This document shows positions 7,280-16,137 of a stretch of DNA of 64,000 nt, one piece after another. Position numbers and translations under genes: made by a program. The DNA comes from Sporobacter sp963663605 (GTDB lineage Bacteria; Bacillota; Clostridia; Oscillospirales; Oscillospiraceae): positions 62,001 through 126,000 of the forward strand of contig CAXXVF010000002.1 in assembly GCA_963663605.2 (NCBI GenBank), given 5' to 3'. The number at the start of each line of letters is the position of its first letter. Position 1 is the stretch's first letter. The notes under the pieces were generated by a model. That model ran no database searches, was not told the origin of the DNA, and was given only the letters and a program-made list of their open reading frames with translations.

Positions 7280-7708
7280 ATGTCTGAAAACTTCAATGAC
7301 GGCGTAAAAAAAGTAATGTACGCGGGCGTCGGCCTCGCGGCCGTATCGGCGGAAGCGATCGGGAAGGCTGTCGATTCGCTCGCGGCCAGGGGCGAAGAGG
7401 CCGTGGAAAAAGGAAAAGTCATGAACGAGGAGCTAAAGCGCAAACGCGAGGCGGCCGAAGAAGCTTTGAAGGATATCACCGATGCGCTGGAAAAGATGAC
7501 GAAGGAGGAACTGGCAATCATCCGCGACAAGCTGTCCGAGCTCGAAAAAAAGATGAAACAGTCCGCTAAAGATGTTAAAATGGATGCGGATACCTTCGCT
7601 GAGCAATTAAAGGATATGAGCCGCGAGGAAATCGAAGCCGTGAAGGCGAAGCTTGATGAGATCAGGCGGAATTGGACGGATGATTATGATAAAGGAGCCG
7701 AAGGATAA
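7280..7708 (+). CDS. Phasin-like coiled-coil protein
   Basis: The 142-residue protein has a weakly hydrophobic N-terminus (residues about 8-35, Gly/Ala-rich), then continuous amphipathic helix rich in Lys and Glu. It resembles proteins annotated as phasin-family in Clostridia. True phasins coat polyhydroxyalkanoate granules, but no PHA synthase is visible here, so that name is structural only. ATG 7280 has AAAGGAG 9 bases upstream. Its 3' end overlaps the kinase gene by 29 bases, implying translational coupling and probably a functional link to membrane lipid or granule surfaces. Confidence 0.65.
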   Translation: MSENFNDGVKKVMYAGVGLAAVSAEAIGKAVDSLAARGEEAVEKGKVMNEELKRKREAAEEALKDITDALEKMTKEELAIIRDKLSELEKKMKQSAKDVKMDADTFAEQLKDMSREEIEAVKAKLDEIRRNWTDDYDKGAEG

Positions 7709-9287
7709 CCGGACGCGTTCGTCAAGTAAAAGATTCGGAGAAATACTCGGAGTTCTCGGGCGATATAACCTTATAAACGGTTTATCGCCCGAAAAACTCC
7801 GAATGATTTTTGAAGACCTCGGGCCGACGTTTGTCAAGTTCGGCCAGATACTGTCCATGCGTTCGGACATGATACCGGAAACGTACTGCAAGGAACTCAG
7901 CCGTCTGCGGACAGAAGTACGGCCTATCGATTTCAGCGACGTCGTTTCCGTGCTCGAAAGCGAATACGGTGCGGATTACCGGGAGGTCTTCGGTTCGCTT
8001 GAGGAAAGTCCTATAGGCTCCGCTTCGATTGCCCAGGTACATGCCGCTGTTTTGAAAAACGGACGGGACGTCGTCGTAAAGGTTCAGCGGCCCGGTATCT
8101 ATGAACGTATGAGCCAGGATATACGGCTTTTACATAAAGCGTCCGCCGTTATTAAAATATTCGGCAGGGCGGGACAGGTCATAGACATCAATTCGGTGCT
8201 CGACGAGATCTGGGCCGTCACGAAGCAGGAAATGAATTTTATGACGGAAGCCGAGCATATCAGCCGGTTTGCACAGCTGGGCGCGGATATCCGGTATGTG
8301 GCGTTTCCGGAAGTCATCCGGGAACTGACGACGCCGCGCGTGCTGTGTATGGAGCGGGTAGGCGGCATCCAGATCGACGATGCGGACGAGCTGAAGCGTC
8401 AGGGATATGATTTAAAGGACATCGCTCAAAAACTTATCGCCGGCTACGCCAAGCAGGTGATTGAAGACGGCTTCTTTCACGCAGACCCGCATCCGGGTAA
8501 TCTGAGGATACGGGACGGTAAAATCGTTTGGCTGGATCTTGGGATGATCGGCACGCTGTCGCCGCGTGACAGGAGCCTTATTAAAAAGGCCATGACGGCG
8601 ATTGTCTGCAACGATATTTATGAGCTCAAGCAAGCGGTGCTCGACATCAGCCGGCATACCGGGAAAATCGACCACAGCAGTCTTTCCGAGGACGTCGAGG
8701 AGATGCTGCATAAATACGGGGCGGCCGAGCTGGGAAGCCTTAATGTCGGGGAGATGTTCAATGATCTGCTCGAGATCGCGGAGTCCAATTGCCTGTCGCT
8801 GCCGTCGGGTATCTCCATGCTTGGACGGGGGATGCTGACGCTTGAAGGCGTCGTCAGCAAAATCGACCCTGAAACAAACGTTGTCCATATATTTTCGACG
8901 ATATTGAGCAGCGCGTCGTTTGAGGATGTAGATCTTAAAAAGGAACTGGAGAAAAAAATCCGGCTCTTGTGGAGTATGGACAGCAGAACCGCTGAGGTAT
9001 CCGGGTATCTGACGGAGATTGTCCGCCAGACGGCCAAAGGACAGAACAAGCTGAATATTGAGATTGTCGGTTCCAACGGGCCTCTGTTAAAAATCAGCCA
9101 CATGGTCAACAGGCTGATCGTATGCATTATCATTGCCGCGGGACTTATCGGATCAAGCCTTCTTTGCCAGACGGACATGCAGCCGAAGCTGCTGGGGATC
9201 CCGCTGCTCGGCGTGTTCGGATATATACTGTCCCTCGGCCTTGGCATCTGGCTGCTTGTCGATATCATCATAAAGAAAAAACTGTAA
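7680..9287 (+). CDS. ABC1/UbiB-family atypical protein kinase
   Basis: The 535-residue product has the UbiB hallmarks: KFGQ near residue 53 before the kinase core, the Ala-rich loop GSASIAQVH, VVVKVQRPG with the lysine near 134, HADPHPGN near 267 and DLG near 286. Two C-terminal membrane helices follow (about residues 485-530). In respiring bacteria UbiB supports ubiquinone synthesis. An anaerobic Firmicute lacks ubiquinone, so the role is open; lipid extraction or membrane isoprenoid handling is possible. ATG 7680 follows AGGCGGA by 9 bases; ATG 7686 is the alternative. The gene overlaps the coiled-coil gene upstream. Confidence 0.85.
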   Translation: MIMIKEPKDNRTRSSSKRFGEILGVLGRYNLINGLSPEKLRMIFEDLGPTFVKFGQILSMRSDMIPETYCKELSRLRTEVRPIDFSDVVSVLESEYGADYREVFGSLEESPIGSASIAQVHAAVLKNGRDVVVKVQRPGIYERMSQDIRLLHKASAVIKIFGRAGQVIDINSVLDEIWAVTKQEMNFMTEAEHISRFAQLGADIRYVAFPEVIRELTTPRVLCMERVGGIQIDDADELKRQGYDLKDIAQKLIAGYAKQVIEDGFFHADPHPGNLRIRDGKIVWLDLGMIGTLSPRDRSLIKKAMTAIVCNDIYELKQAVLDISRHTGKIDHSSLSEDVEEMLHKYGAAELGSLNVGEMFNDLLEIAESNCLSLPSGISMLGRGMLTLEGVVSKIDPETNVVHIFSTILSSASFEDVDLKKELEKKIRLLWSMDSRTAEVSGYLTEIVRQTAKGQNKLNIEIVGSNGPLLKISHMVNRLIVCIIIAAGLIGSSLLCQTDMQPKLLGIPLLGVFGYILSLGLGIWLLVDIIIKKKL

Positions 9288-9292
9288 AAATG

Positions 9293-9330
9293 CCGGCAGG
9301 GAAGCATCGAACGCTTTCCGCCGGTTTTTT
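9293..9330 (+). terminator. Rho-independent terminator
   Basis: CCGGCAGGGAAGC / GCTTTCCGCCGG stem (one mismatch) followed by six T; closes the UbiB operon. Confidence 0.8.
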
Positions 9331-9402
9331 GCGCTGTTTTTGGGTCGTTGATTTAGTTAAAACCGCCTGCCGTCCAATTATTGTTACCAAATATGCCGGG
9401 AT

Positions 9403-9430
9403 TTGACAAACCATTATCTTCCTGTATAAT
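9403..9430 (+). promoter_or_regulatory. Promoter of the flavodoxin-like gene pair
   Basis: TTGACA (9403-9408), 16-base spacer, TATAAT (9425-9430), both perfect; start codon 30 bases on. Confidence 0.75.
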
Positions 9431-9460
9431 AATAACAACGTTATAAAGGAGGGGGTATAT

Positions 9461-10021
9461 TTGAAAGTTTTTATAATTTCAGACAGTGAATTCCAGACAG
9501 GCGTGTATGAAAGACTTAATGAATTGCTCAAAGGCATTCTAAGCGAAAAAGGCGCCGAAGTTACTGAAAAGCTGGTCGAAAAAGGAGAACTGGCGCACTG
9601 CATGGGCTGCTTCGGCTGCTGGCTGAAAAAGCCGGGCGAATGCGTAATAGACGACGGCATTTCGGAAATCAACCGGACGTCCATGACGAGCGACGCCGTG
9701 ATCTATTTATGCCCGATTGTTTTCGGGCAGTTTTCAGCCAATATGAAAGACGTTTTTGACCGCTGGCTGCCCAACATGCTGCCGTTTTTTGAAACAAGAC
9801 CGGACGGTTCGACAATGCACCCGCCGCGGTATAAGGATTACCCCATATCGATTATAATCGGCTACGGTGAAGATCTGTCGGAGGAAGACGCGCGGCTGTT
9901 CAAGGACATTACGAAACTGCACCGCAGAAGCTTCGAGGCGCTGATCTATACGGGTGACGATGCGGAACTTGCCGGCCAAATCAAAGCCATAGAGCTGGCG
10001 CGGGTCGGAGGTGCGTTATGA
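9461..10021 (+). CDS. Flavodoxin-fold NAD(P)H-dependent oxidoreductase
   Basis: The 186-residue protein has the FMN-reductase fold: an N-terminal beta strand MKVFIISDSEFQTG, then CMGCFGCWLKKPGEC (three cysteines near 47-53), as in iron-sulfur-flavoprotein-like reductases, and a YLCPIVFGQFSANMKDVFDRW segment resembling the flavin site. It starts with TTG behind AAAGGAGGGGG. The last four bases overlap the next gene, which encodes another flavodoxin-fold protein, so the two may form a complex. Substrate unknown; low-potential flavin or quinone reduction is likely. Confidence 0.75.
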   Translation: MKVFIISDSEFQTGVYERLNELLKGILSEKGAEVTEKLVEKGELAHCMGCFGCWLKKPGECVIDDGISEINRTSMTSDAVIYLCPIVFGQFSANMKDVFDRWLPNMLPFFETRPDGSTMHPPRYKDYPISIIIGYGEDLSEEDARLFKDITKLHRRSFEALIYTGDDAELAGQIKAIELARVGGAL

Positions 10022-10698
10022 GCGATGTGAAAAAAGCAGCTGTTTTAAGCGCGAGCCCCAAAGTCAGCGAGGACGCCGTGTCGGAATGGCTGGCAACACG
10101 CGCCGAATCCACACTGGCCGGCGACGCTGTCGAAATCAGGCATATCAATGTCCGTAAAAGCATAGCCCAAAAGCAGACGGCCGAGGATTTTACATACATG
10201 CTTGACTGCGATGCGATGCTCATTGTTTTCCCGCTGTACATCTTTTGCCTGCCCGGGATGCTGACCCGGTTTTTGCAGGATTATTATGCGTTTACGCGTA
10301 CGCAGCCGGACAACGGAAAGAAAACGGCCGTTTATGCCGTCGTCAACTGCGGATTCCCGGAACCGGGGATCAACCGGGAGGCGGTCCGCGTCATAAAGAG
10401 CTTCAGCGAGAAGATCGGCGCCGAATTCCGCTTCGGCATTATGCTTGGTTCCGGCGGCATGCTGCTTTCAGCGCAGGACACGCCCATGACAAAAGAGACG
10501 GCGTCTCAGCTTAACAGCGCGCTTGCAGTTATCAAAAACGAGCTGCTTACCGGCGCGCGGGAAGCGGTCGAAAACGCTGAAATCAGCGTGAAATTCCCGA
10601 GATTTCTGTATTTCTTTATCGGCGGACGGGGCTGGATGTCGAGAGCCAAGAAAAACGGACTGAAAAAGAAAGATATGTACGCAAGGCCGTACATTTAA
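10018..10698 (+). CDS. Second flavodoxin-fold oxidoreductase, coupled to the first
   Basis: The 226-residue protein has an N-terminal AAVLSASPK strand-loop of the flavodoxin type and YIFCLPGMLTRFLQDY, matching NADPH-dependent FMN reductases. A basic C-terminus includes a hydrophobic patch (FLYFFIGGRGWM). Its ATG overlaps the stop of the preceding gene (ATGA), so translation is coupled. It lacks the Cys cluster of its partner. A role as a partner reductase is inferred from the overlap. Confidence 0.7.
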   Translation: MSDVKKAAVLSASPKVSEDAVSEWLATRAESTLAGDAVEIRHINVRKSIAQKQTAEDFTYMLDCDAMLIVFPLYIFCLPGMLTRFLQDYYAFTRTQPDNGKKTAVYAVVNCGFPEPGINREAVRVIKSFSEKIGAEFRFGIMLGSGGMLLSAQDTPMTKETASQLNSALAVIKNELLTGAREAVENAEISVKFPRFLYFFIGGRGWMSRAKKNGLKKKDMYARPYI

Positions 10699-10717
10699 AA
10701 CGCGAAACCAGACGAAA

Positions 10718-10747
10718 AAGCCGCCGCGCAAATATGCGCGGCGGCTT
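10718..10747 (-). terminator. Bidirectional hairpin, U-run on the minus strand
   Basis: AAGCCGCCGCGCA / TGCGCGGCGGCTT with a 4-base loop; TTTTTC follows on the minus strand. It lies between convergent genes. Confidence 0.8.
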
Positions 10748-10816
10748 ACTTTCGGTCAGGGTGATTTAAAGAGGTATATGAGGCGGCGGCGTGAAGGGTT
10801 GGGACCGAAACATCTG

Positions 10817-12709
10817 TCAGGGGATGATATAGATCAGCAGGCAGGTGAAATCGTCGCAATCACTGATCCCGTACATGATATATAAACCACTGTCAGCATG
10901 TTCATAAGCCATAACCGGATTGCCATAATCGTCAATAAACGAATCGTCTAAATAGAAACCGTTCGATTCCAATAATTCTCCGTATCCGTCCATAAAATCA
11001 TCGATGTTCATTTCGATATCGTCGAGTCTGTAGTAATAATCCATGGAATCGCCGTAGGGATAATAGCTCGCGTAGTATAACGGCGTGTCCGTGTAATCTC
11101 CAAAATCCGGCGTCGTTGAATAATCCGCGTAATATGCCGTTGTGTTTTCGGAAACCGTAACGGTTATCGTTGTCTCCGCCAGATCATTGCCCCATTCATC
11201 CGTCAAATAGACGGTGACGGTTGTGGACCCCTCGGTCAGTCCGATGATGTAAATCGGGCAGTAATAGTTATCTTCCCAATCCCCCCATGAGCACGCCACG
11301 ACGGATTCATCGGCTATTTCATAATAAACGCTGAAATCGGGATCGCCGGACGGATCATTGATCGTCACCATTTTTTTACCGCTGACTTGTACCGTAACAT
11401 TTGAAGAGCTGGCATTAACGACATAATCTCCCGTATGTGAATCGATGGATGAAAGCGGCGTATAAGATGTTTTTCCGAGCTCCTGCATCAGATTGATCGG
11501 CACGGCCAGATTAAGATTTTGTCCCGCCGTGAACGTGGCGGTCGTCACGCCGATGACCTGGCCCAGCGTGTTGACCAGCGCGCCGCCGCTGCTGCCGGAG
11601 GAGATCGCCGCGTCGATCTGTATATAGCTTACGATGGAATCGGAAAAGACGCGGGCGGCGTTTGATACGATCCCCTGAGAAATCGTATTGACCAGGCCCT
11701 GCGGATTGCCGATGGCGTATATTTGCGCCCCCGATACGACCGTGTCGGAATCGCCGACCGGCAGGAAGGGGAAACCGCTGCCGTCGATCTGCAGGAGCGC
11801 TAAGTCATATTCCTCACTGTAATCATAGACGCCGGCAACGTCGTAAACCGCATTGTCGGTCGTCATGATCACGGCGGAAGCCGCGCCCTCGATCACATGG
11901 TAATTGGTCACGGCCAGGCCGGAACTTTCAATAAAAAATCCGCTGCCGGACGCAAAAGGCTCTCCCGAAGCGTCATATACCTCGATATAGAAAACGGCGG
12001 GGGAGCACTGCGCGGCGATTTCCGTGGACGCCAGTTCCTCAAGCGCCATGGAAAAGCTCTTGCGGTAACTGCTGTTGGCCATGCGCGCAGCGATCGCGGC
12101 GACTTCCGAGCGGCGGATCTTGTCATTGGGTTTATAGGCATGGTTTTCACCGCTGCCCGTCAGCACACCGGCGCGGTACAGCAGATAGACCGCCGGACCG
12201 TATGAGTAGGAGACGTTGACATCGGGAATGACATTGATGTCGATATCATTGATCGGTGTGAGGGCTTCTTCGGGTAACGCGTTTGCGAAGATCAACGCGA
12301 AGTCGGCGCGCGTGGCGTATGTGTCGTAGTTGGCGTACCCTGAAGAGATAATGCCGTTTTCCAGCGCATAATCCACATAGTTTTGATACCAGGGATCCCC
12401 GTTGACGAACGTCGAGGTCCCGGTATTATAAATGCTGTGTAAAACGGCGGCGAGTTTTATGGCTTCGCTGAGCTTCAGGTAGCTGCCGGGCTCAAAAGTC
12501 GTGTCTGTTATTCCGTTGATCAGCCCGTATTCATAGACCAGCTGCACCTCGCCGGCATACCACTGCAAATCGGGGACATCTGTGAACTGGCCGTTATATG
12601 TATTGACTTTCGTAAAATTTGAAAGGCTGCCCGCCGCGAGGGCGTTAAAGGAAAGAATGCCGGCCAGTAAAATTATAATCATCATTACTGAAACGATACG
12701 TTTTTTCAT
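10817..12709 (-). CDS. SLH-domain trypsin-like (HtrA/DegP-type) serine protease
   Basis: The 630-residue exported protein has a signal peptide (cleavage near residue 26), three S-layer-homology repeats (about 40-215), a chymotrypsin-fold protease with His271 (NYHV), Asp302 (DLALL) and Ser374 (GSSGGAL), then an Ig-like domain and an acidic Tyr/Asp-rich tail. SLH repeats would anchor it to secondary wall polymer, placing proteolysis at the cell surface. There is no PDZ domain, unlike classical HtrA. ATG 12709 follows GGAGG by 7 bases; the in-frame upstream ATGs lack a site. It is monocistronic with its own promoter and terminator. Confidence 0.85.
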   Translation of the reverse strand: MKKRIVSVMMIIILLAGILSFNALAAGSLSNFTKVNTYNGQFTDVPDLQWYAGEVQLVYEYGLINGITDTTFEPGSYLKLSEAIKLAAVLHSIYNTGTSTFVNGDPWYQNYVDYALENGIISSGYANYDTYATRADFALIFANALPEEALTPINDIDINVIPDVNVSYSYGPAVYLLYRAGVLTGSGENHAYKPNDKIRRSEVAAIAARMANSSYRKSFSMALEELASTEIAAQCSPAVFYIEVYDASGEPFASGSGFFIESSGLAVTNYHVIEGAASAVIMTTDNAVYDVAGVYDYSEEYDLALLQIDGSGFPFLPVGDSDTVVSGAQIYAIGNPQGLVNTISQGIVSNAARVFSDSIVSYIQIDAAISSGSSGGALVNTLGQVIGVTTATFTAGQNLNLAVPINLMQELGKTSYTPLSSIDSHTGDYVVNASSSNVTVQVSGKKMVTINDPSGDPDFSVYYEIADESVVACSWGDWEDNYYCPIYIIGLTEGSTTVTVYLTDEWGNDLAETTITVTVSENTTAYYADYSTTPDFGDYTDTPLYYASYYPYGDSMDYYYRLDDIEMNIDDFMDGYGELLESNGFYLDDSFIDDYGNPVMAYEHADSGLYIMYGISDCDDFTCLLIYIIP

Positions 12710-12758
12710 TAGATATCCTCCGAACATAAATGCGTTATTTAACAATATATACTAATTT

Positions 12759-12787
12759 ATTATACAGCCGGAAACGGCTTTATTCAA
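12759..12787 (-). promoter_or_regulatory. Promoter of the SLH protease gene
   Basis: Minus strand TTGAAT (complement of 12782-12787), 17-base spacer, TATAAT (complement of 12759-12764). Confidence 0.65.
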
Positions 12788-12872
12788 CAAAATTCAACAA
12801 TAAACGCAAAAAGATACGGACGGATCGGCTGTAACGGTGCGTAACCGGATTGAAGCGGCCGTCCGTTTTAAA

Positions 12873-13538
12873 CTATACCTGTTTCAAAATAAAATGATTG
12901 CGCGTGTATTCGATCAGGCCTTCGCTGCGCATCCTGCCCAACTCCGACGACATGGCGCTGCGGTCGACAGAGAGGTAATCGGCCAGTTCCTGCCGGTTAA
13001 ACGGGATGTCGAATTTACCGCTTTCGGCTTTCTGCGATTCGGCTGAGAGATAAGAAAGCAGTTTTTCGCGTGTGGTGCGTTTGGATATATGCTCTAATTT
13101 CTGTGTCAGGCGTATGTTTTTGTGCGCGATGATCTGCAGCAGATTTGAAATCAGCCGCGAATGGAACACGCAGGCGGACGTGCAGGTCCTTATGATCTTC
13201 AAACAGTCTAAAAGCATGTATTCGGTTGGTTCGGCGGCCAGTACGCTGACGGGGAGCTTGTCTTCCTGAGCGCATGAGAACGATTCGGCGAACAATTCGC
13301 CGGGTCCCAGCTGAGAGAGGATGTCCTTCCGGCCCCAGAAGTCCTCTTTGACGATATGGACGCTGCCGCTCAAAATAAGCCCGACGGCGCGTACGTTCTC
13401 TTCCGCAGAAAAAATAAACGTGTTTTTATCTGCATATCGAGTGACCGCGGACAGACAGGGCAGGATCTTGTCGATATTATCGTCCTCAATGCCGGCGAAA
13501 AGCGGGCATTTTTTTAATACCGGCAGATATTTCCTCAT
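12873..13538 (-). CDS. Crp/Fnr-family transcriptional regulator (HcpR-like by context)
   Basis: The 221-residue protein has an N-terminal cyclic-nucleotide-type beta barrel (LILSGSVHIVKEDFWG, LGPGELFAES) and a C-terminal winged helix with the recognition motif NRQELADYLSVDRSAMSSEL. It lacks the N-terminal Cys set of oxygen-sensing Fnr. It is divergent from a ferredoxin and hcp, which matches the HcpR-type regulators of nitrosative stress known in anaerobes. ATG 13538 follows GGGGGA; an ORF reading through from 13595 has no ribosome site. The 97-base spacer holds GTTG-N6-CAAC (13565-13578), a possible operator. Confidence 0.85.
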   Translation of the reverse strand: MRKYLPVLKKCPLFAGIEDDNIDKILPCLSAVTRYADKNTFIFSAEENVRAVGLILSGSVHIVKEDFWGRKDILSQLGPGELFAESFSCAQEDKLPVSVLAAEPTEYMLLDCLKIIRTCTSACVFHSRLISNLLQIIAHKNIRLTQKLEHISKRTTREKLLSYLSAESQKAESGKFDIPFNRQELADYLSVDRSAMSSELGRMRSEGLIEYTRNHFILKQV

Positions 13539-13564
13539 GCATAGTCCCCCAAAATACAAATGGC

Positions 13565-13578
13565 GTTGCAAAAACAAC
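13565..13578. promoter_or_regulatory. Candidate regulator site in the crp/ferredoxin spacer
   Basis: Inverted repeat GTTG-N6-CAAC between the divergent regulator and the ferredoxin-hcp pair. It is short and could be chance. Confidence 0.3.
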
Positions 13579-13635
13579 ATACAGCTCGTGCTCATTGTAA
13601 TATGATCAGCTCAGTAAATCAAGGAGGTGCCGGAT

Positions 13636-14340
13636 ATGATCCGTAAAATAATCAAAATAGATGAAGATAAATGCAATGGCTGCGGCCTGTGCGCCAAAGC
13701 CTGCCACGAAGGCGCGATACAGATACAGGGCGGAAAAGCCAGGCTGACGCGTGAGGACTACTGTGACGGGCTGGGCGACTGCCTGCCGGCGTGCCCGACC
13801 GGAGCCATCAGCTTTGAGGAACGTGAAGCGCCCGCCTACGACCAGGCGGCGGCTCTGGCGTCAAAAGCCGAACGGGAACAAAATGAGGCGCCGCTTCCGT
13901 GCGGCTGTCCCGGAACGCAGTCAAAAACCCTCGGCAGGCCGCCAAGGGAAGCGGCGGACTGCGGGCCGGTCGAAAGCGAGCTGACGCAGTGGCCGGTCCA
14001 AATCAAGCTCGCGCCGGTTAATGCGCCGTACTTTGAAAATGCGAACCTTTTGATCGCGGCCGACTGCACGGCCTACGCTTACGGTGATTTTCACAGGAAG
14101 TATATCCGTAACCGCGTGACGCTCATAGGATGCCCGAAGCTGGACGAAGGCGACTATACGGAAAAGCTGACGGAGATCATAAGCAGCAACGGTATCAAAA
14201 GCGTCAAGGTCGTACGGATGGAGGTGCCGTGCTGCGGCGGAATTGAAGCGGCCGTCAAAAAAGCGCTTAAAGACAGCGGTAAGTTTATCCCGTGGTCGGT
14301 CGAAGTCATCTCCGCAGACGGCAGGGTGTTGGATGCGTGA
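13636..14340 (+). CDS. Ferredoxin-domain protein linked to hybrid cluster protein
   Basis: The 234-residue protein begins with two [4Fe-4S] motifs: C13-x2-C16-x2-C19-x3-C23 and a second CDGLGDCLPACP. A CGCPG segment and a C-terminal domain with further cysteines (IGCPK, VPCCGG) follow, possibly holding another metal centre. It probably passes electrons to Hcp, whose gene starts 59 bases downstream. ATG 13636 has AAGGAGG 8 bases upstream; GTG 13627 overlaps that site and is unlikely. This gene type is commonly found with hcp in Clostridia. Confidence 0.85.
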   Translation: MIRKIIKIDEDKCNGCGLCAKACHEGAIQIQGGKARLTREDYCDGLGDCLPACPTGAISFEEREAPAYDQAAALASKAEREQNEAPLPCGCPGTQSKTLGRPPREAADCGPVESELTQWPVQIKLAPVNAPYFENANLLIAADCTAYAYGDFHRKYIRNRVTLIGCPKLDEGDYTEKLTEIISSNGIKSVKVVRMEVPCCGGIEAAVKKALKDSGKFIPWSVEVISADGRVLDA

Positions 14341-14399
14341 TTATCCGTTATCGCGGAATAAAAAACCAACTAAAAACTTAAATTAAGGAGGAATTACAA

Positions 14400-15974
14400 A
14401 TGAGTATGTTTTGCTTTCAATGTGAGCAGACCGCGGGCGGCAAAGCCTGTACCGGAAAGGCCGGGGTATGCGGTAAAACGGAGGAGGTCGCGCTCGCGCA
14501 GGACGCGCTCACGAAAGAGCTCATCGGACTGGCGTGCGCGTATGCGGGAAAAGCCCCGTCGAAGCAGGCGGTCAGGCTTATGCTCGAAGGGCTTTTTGTC
14601 ACCATTACAAACGTCAGTTTCGACGCTGCCGCGATTAATGCGCTTATCCTTGCGGTGCAGACGGAAAAAGCGTCTGCCGCGCCGGGACTGAACCTGGACT
14701 GCGACAATGAGGCCGTGCCGTTAAAACTCTGGAGCGCGGAAGAAGACATCCGTTCACTCAAATCACTTATCCTGCTGGGACTGCGCGGCGTAGCCGCCTA
14801 CGCCTACCATGCGCGCGTGCTCGGATACAGTGACGAGACCGTGAATAACAAAATATTCGAGGACCTTCGTGCCATTGCCGATACGGACGCGACGATGGAG
14901 GATCTGCTGCCTGTTGTGATGGAAGTCGGCGAAATCAATCTTAAATGCATGGAGCTGCTTGATAAAGCGAATACGGATACGTATGGTACGCCTGAGCCGA
15001 CGACGGTGCCGCTGACGATCGAAAAGGGCCCGTTCATCGTCATCACCGGCCACGACCTGTATGACCTTGAGCAGCTTTTGGAGCAAACAAAGGATAAAGG
15101 CATCAACATCTACACGCACGGTGAGATGCTGCCGGCACACGCGTACCCCAAGCTCAAGGCTTACGGGCATTTCAAGGGCAATTTCGGTACGGCATGGCAG
15201 AACCAGCAAAAGGAGTTTGACGCGATTCCCGCGCCGATCCTCTTTACAACCAACTGTCTTATGCCGCCGAAAGCCAGTTACGGCGACCGGGTGTTTACAA
15301 CGGAAGTCGTGGCGTATCCCGGCATGAAGCATATCGGTGACGACAAGGATTTCACGCCGGTGATCGAAAAGGCGCTTGAGCTGGGCGGCTACGGAGAAGA
15401 TAACGTCATGACCGGCATCAACGGTGGCGGGGCCGTCATAACCGGCTTCGGCCACAGTGCGGTGCTATCTGTTGCCGATACGGTCATCGATGCCGTCAAA
15501 TCCGGTGCGATCAGGCATTTCTTCCTTGTTGGCGGCTGCGACGGCGCGAAGCCGGGCCGCAACTACTATACGGAATTTGTCAAACAGACGCCGGAAGACA
15601 CCGTGATCCTGACGCTGGCCTGCGGCAAGTACCGTTTCAACGACCTTGACCTCGGCGCGATCGGCGGACTGCCCCGCATTATGGACATGGGTCAGTGCAA
15701 CGATGCTTACAGTGCCATCCGCGTCGCCGTCGCGCTCTCGGAAGCCTTTGACTGCTCTGTTAACGACCTGCCGCTCACGCTGGTGCTTTCCTGGTACGAG
15801 CAGAAGGCCGTCTGCATACTCCTGACGCTTTTATACCTCGGTATCAAGAACATATACCTCGGGCCAACGCTTCCGGCGTTCATTTCGCCGAATGTTTTGA
15901 ACTTTCTTGTGGAAAACTTCAGCATCACGCCCATTTCCACGCCGGAAGAGGACCTTCAAAAAATATTGGGATAA
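14400..15974 (+). CDS. hcp: Hybrid cluster protein (hydroxylamine reductase / NO reductase)
   Basis: The 524-residue protein has the N-terminal cluster set C5-x2-C8 ... C17 ... C24 (FCFQCEQTAGG, TGKAGVCGK). It carries the C-terminal hybrid-cluster motifs GGCDGAKPGRNYYTEF, LACGKYRFN, GLPRIMDMGQCND and LSWYEQKAV. The length is normal. Hcp contains a [4Fe-4S] cubane and a Fe-S-O hybrid cluster and reduces NO or hydroxylamine in the cytoplasm of anaerobes. It is co-transcribed with the ferredoxin and likely controlled by the divergent Crp/Fnr protein. Confidence 0.95.
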   Translation: MSMFCFQCEQTAGGKACTGKAGVCGKTEEVALAQDALTKELIGLACAYAGKAPSKQAVRLMLEGLFVTITNVSFDAAAINALILAVQTEKASAAPGLNLDCDNEAVPLKLWSAEEDIRSLKSLILLGLRGVAAYAYHARVLGYSDETVNNKIFEDLRAIADTDATMEDLLPVVMEVGEINLKCMELLDKANTDTYGTPEPTTVPLTIEKGPFIVITGHDLYDLEQLLEQTKDKGINIYTHGEMLPAHAYPKLKAYGHFKGNFGTAWQNQQKEFDAIPAPILFTTNCLMPPKASYGDRVFTTEVVAYPGMKHIGDDKDFTPVIEKALELGGYGEDNVMTGINGGGAVITGFGHSAVLSVADTVIDAVKSGAIRHFFLVGGCDGAKPGRNYYTEFVKQTPEDTVILTLACGKYRFNDLDLGAIGGLPRIMDMGQCNDAYSAIRVAVALSEAFDCSVNDLPLTLVLSWYEQKAVCILLTLLYLGIKNIYLGPTLPAFISPNVLNFLVENFSITPISTPEEDLQKILG

Positions 15975-16004
15975 TTACACGTAAATCTTAATATACGCAA
16001 AAAA

Positions 16005-16030
16005 CAGCGCGGGGCTATTGCCCCGCGCTG
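16005..16030 (-). terminator. Hairpin between convergent hcp and HD genes
   Basis: CAGCGCGGGGC / GCCCCGCGCTG perfect stem with a TATT loop; the U-run (TTTTTT) is on the minus strand, though the hairpin can serve both genes. Confidence 0.75.
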
Positions 16031-16137
16031 CAGTTTGTCGAAAAACTTCAGTTACTCGTCTAATGCGTCTAATCGCCGAGCGATTAATTTTCGCCGGCGA
16101 CGGCGAGCTGTCTGGTCTCGGCGGCGAAAATTGTTTT

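Noticed and set aside
7280..7708. True polyhydroxyalkanoate phasin
   Set aside because: No PHA synthase or depolymerase in the window; the resemblance is to a generic amphipathic helix.
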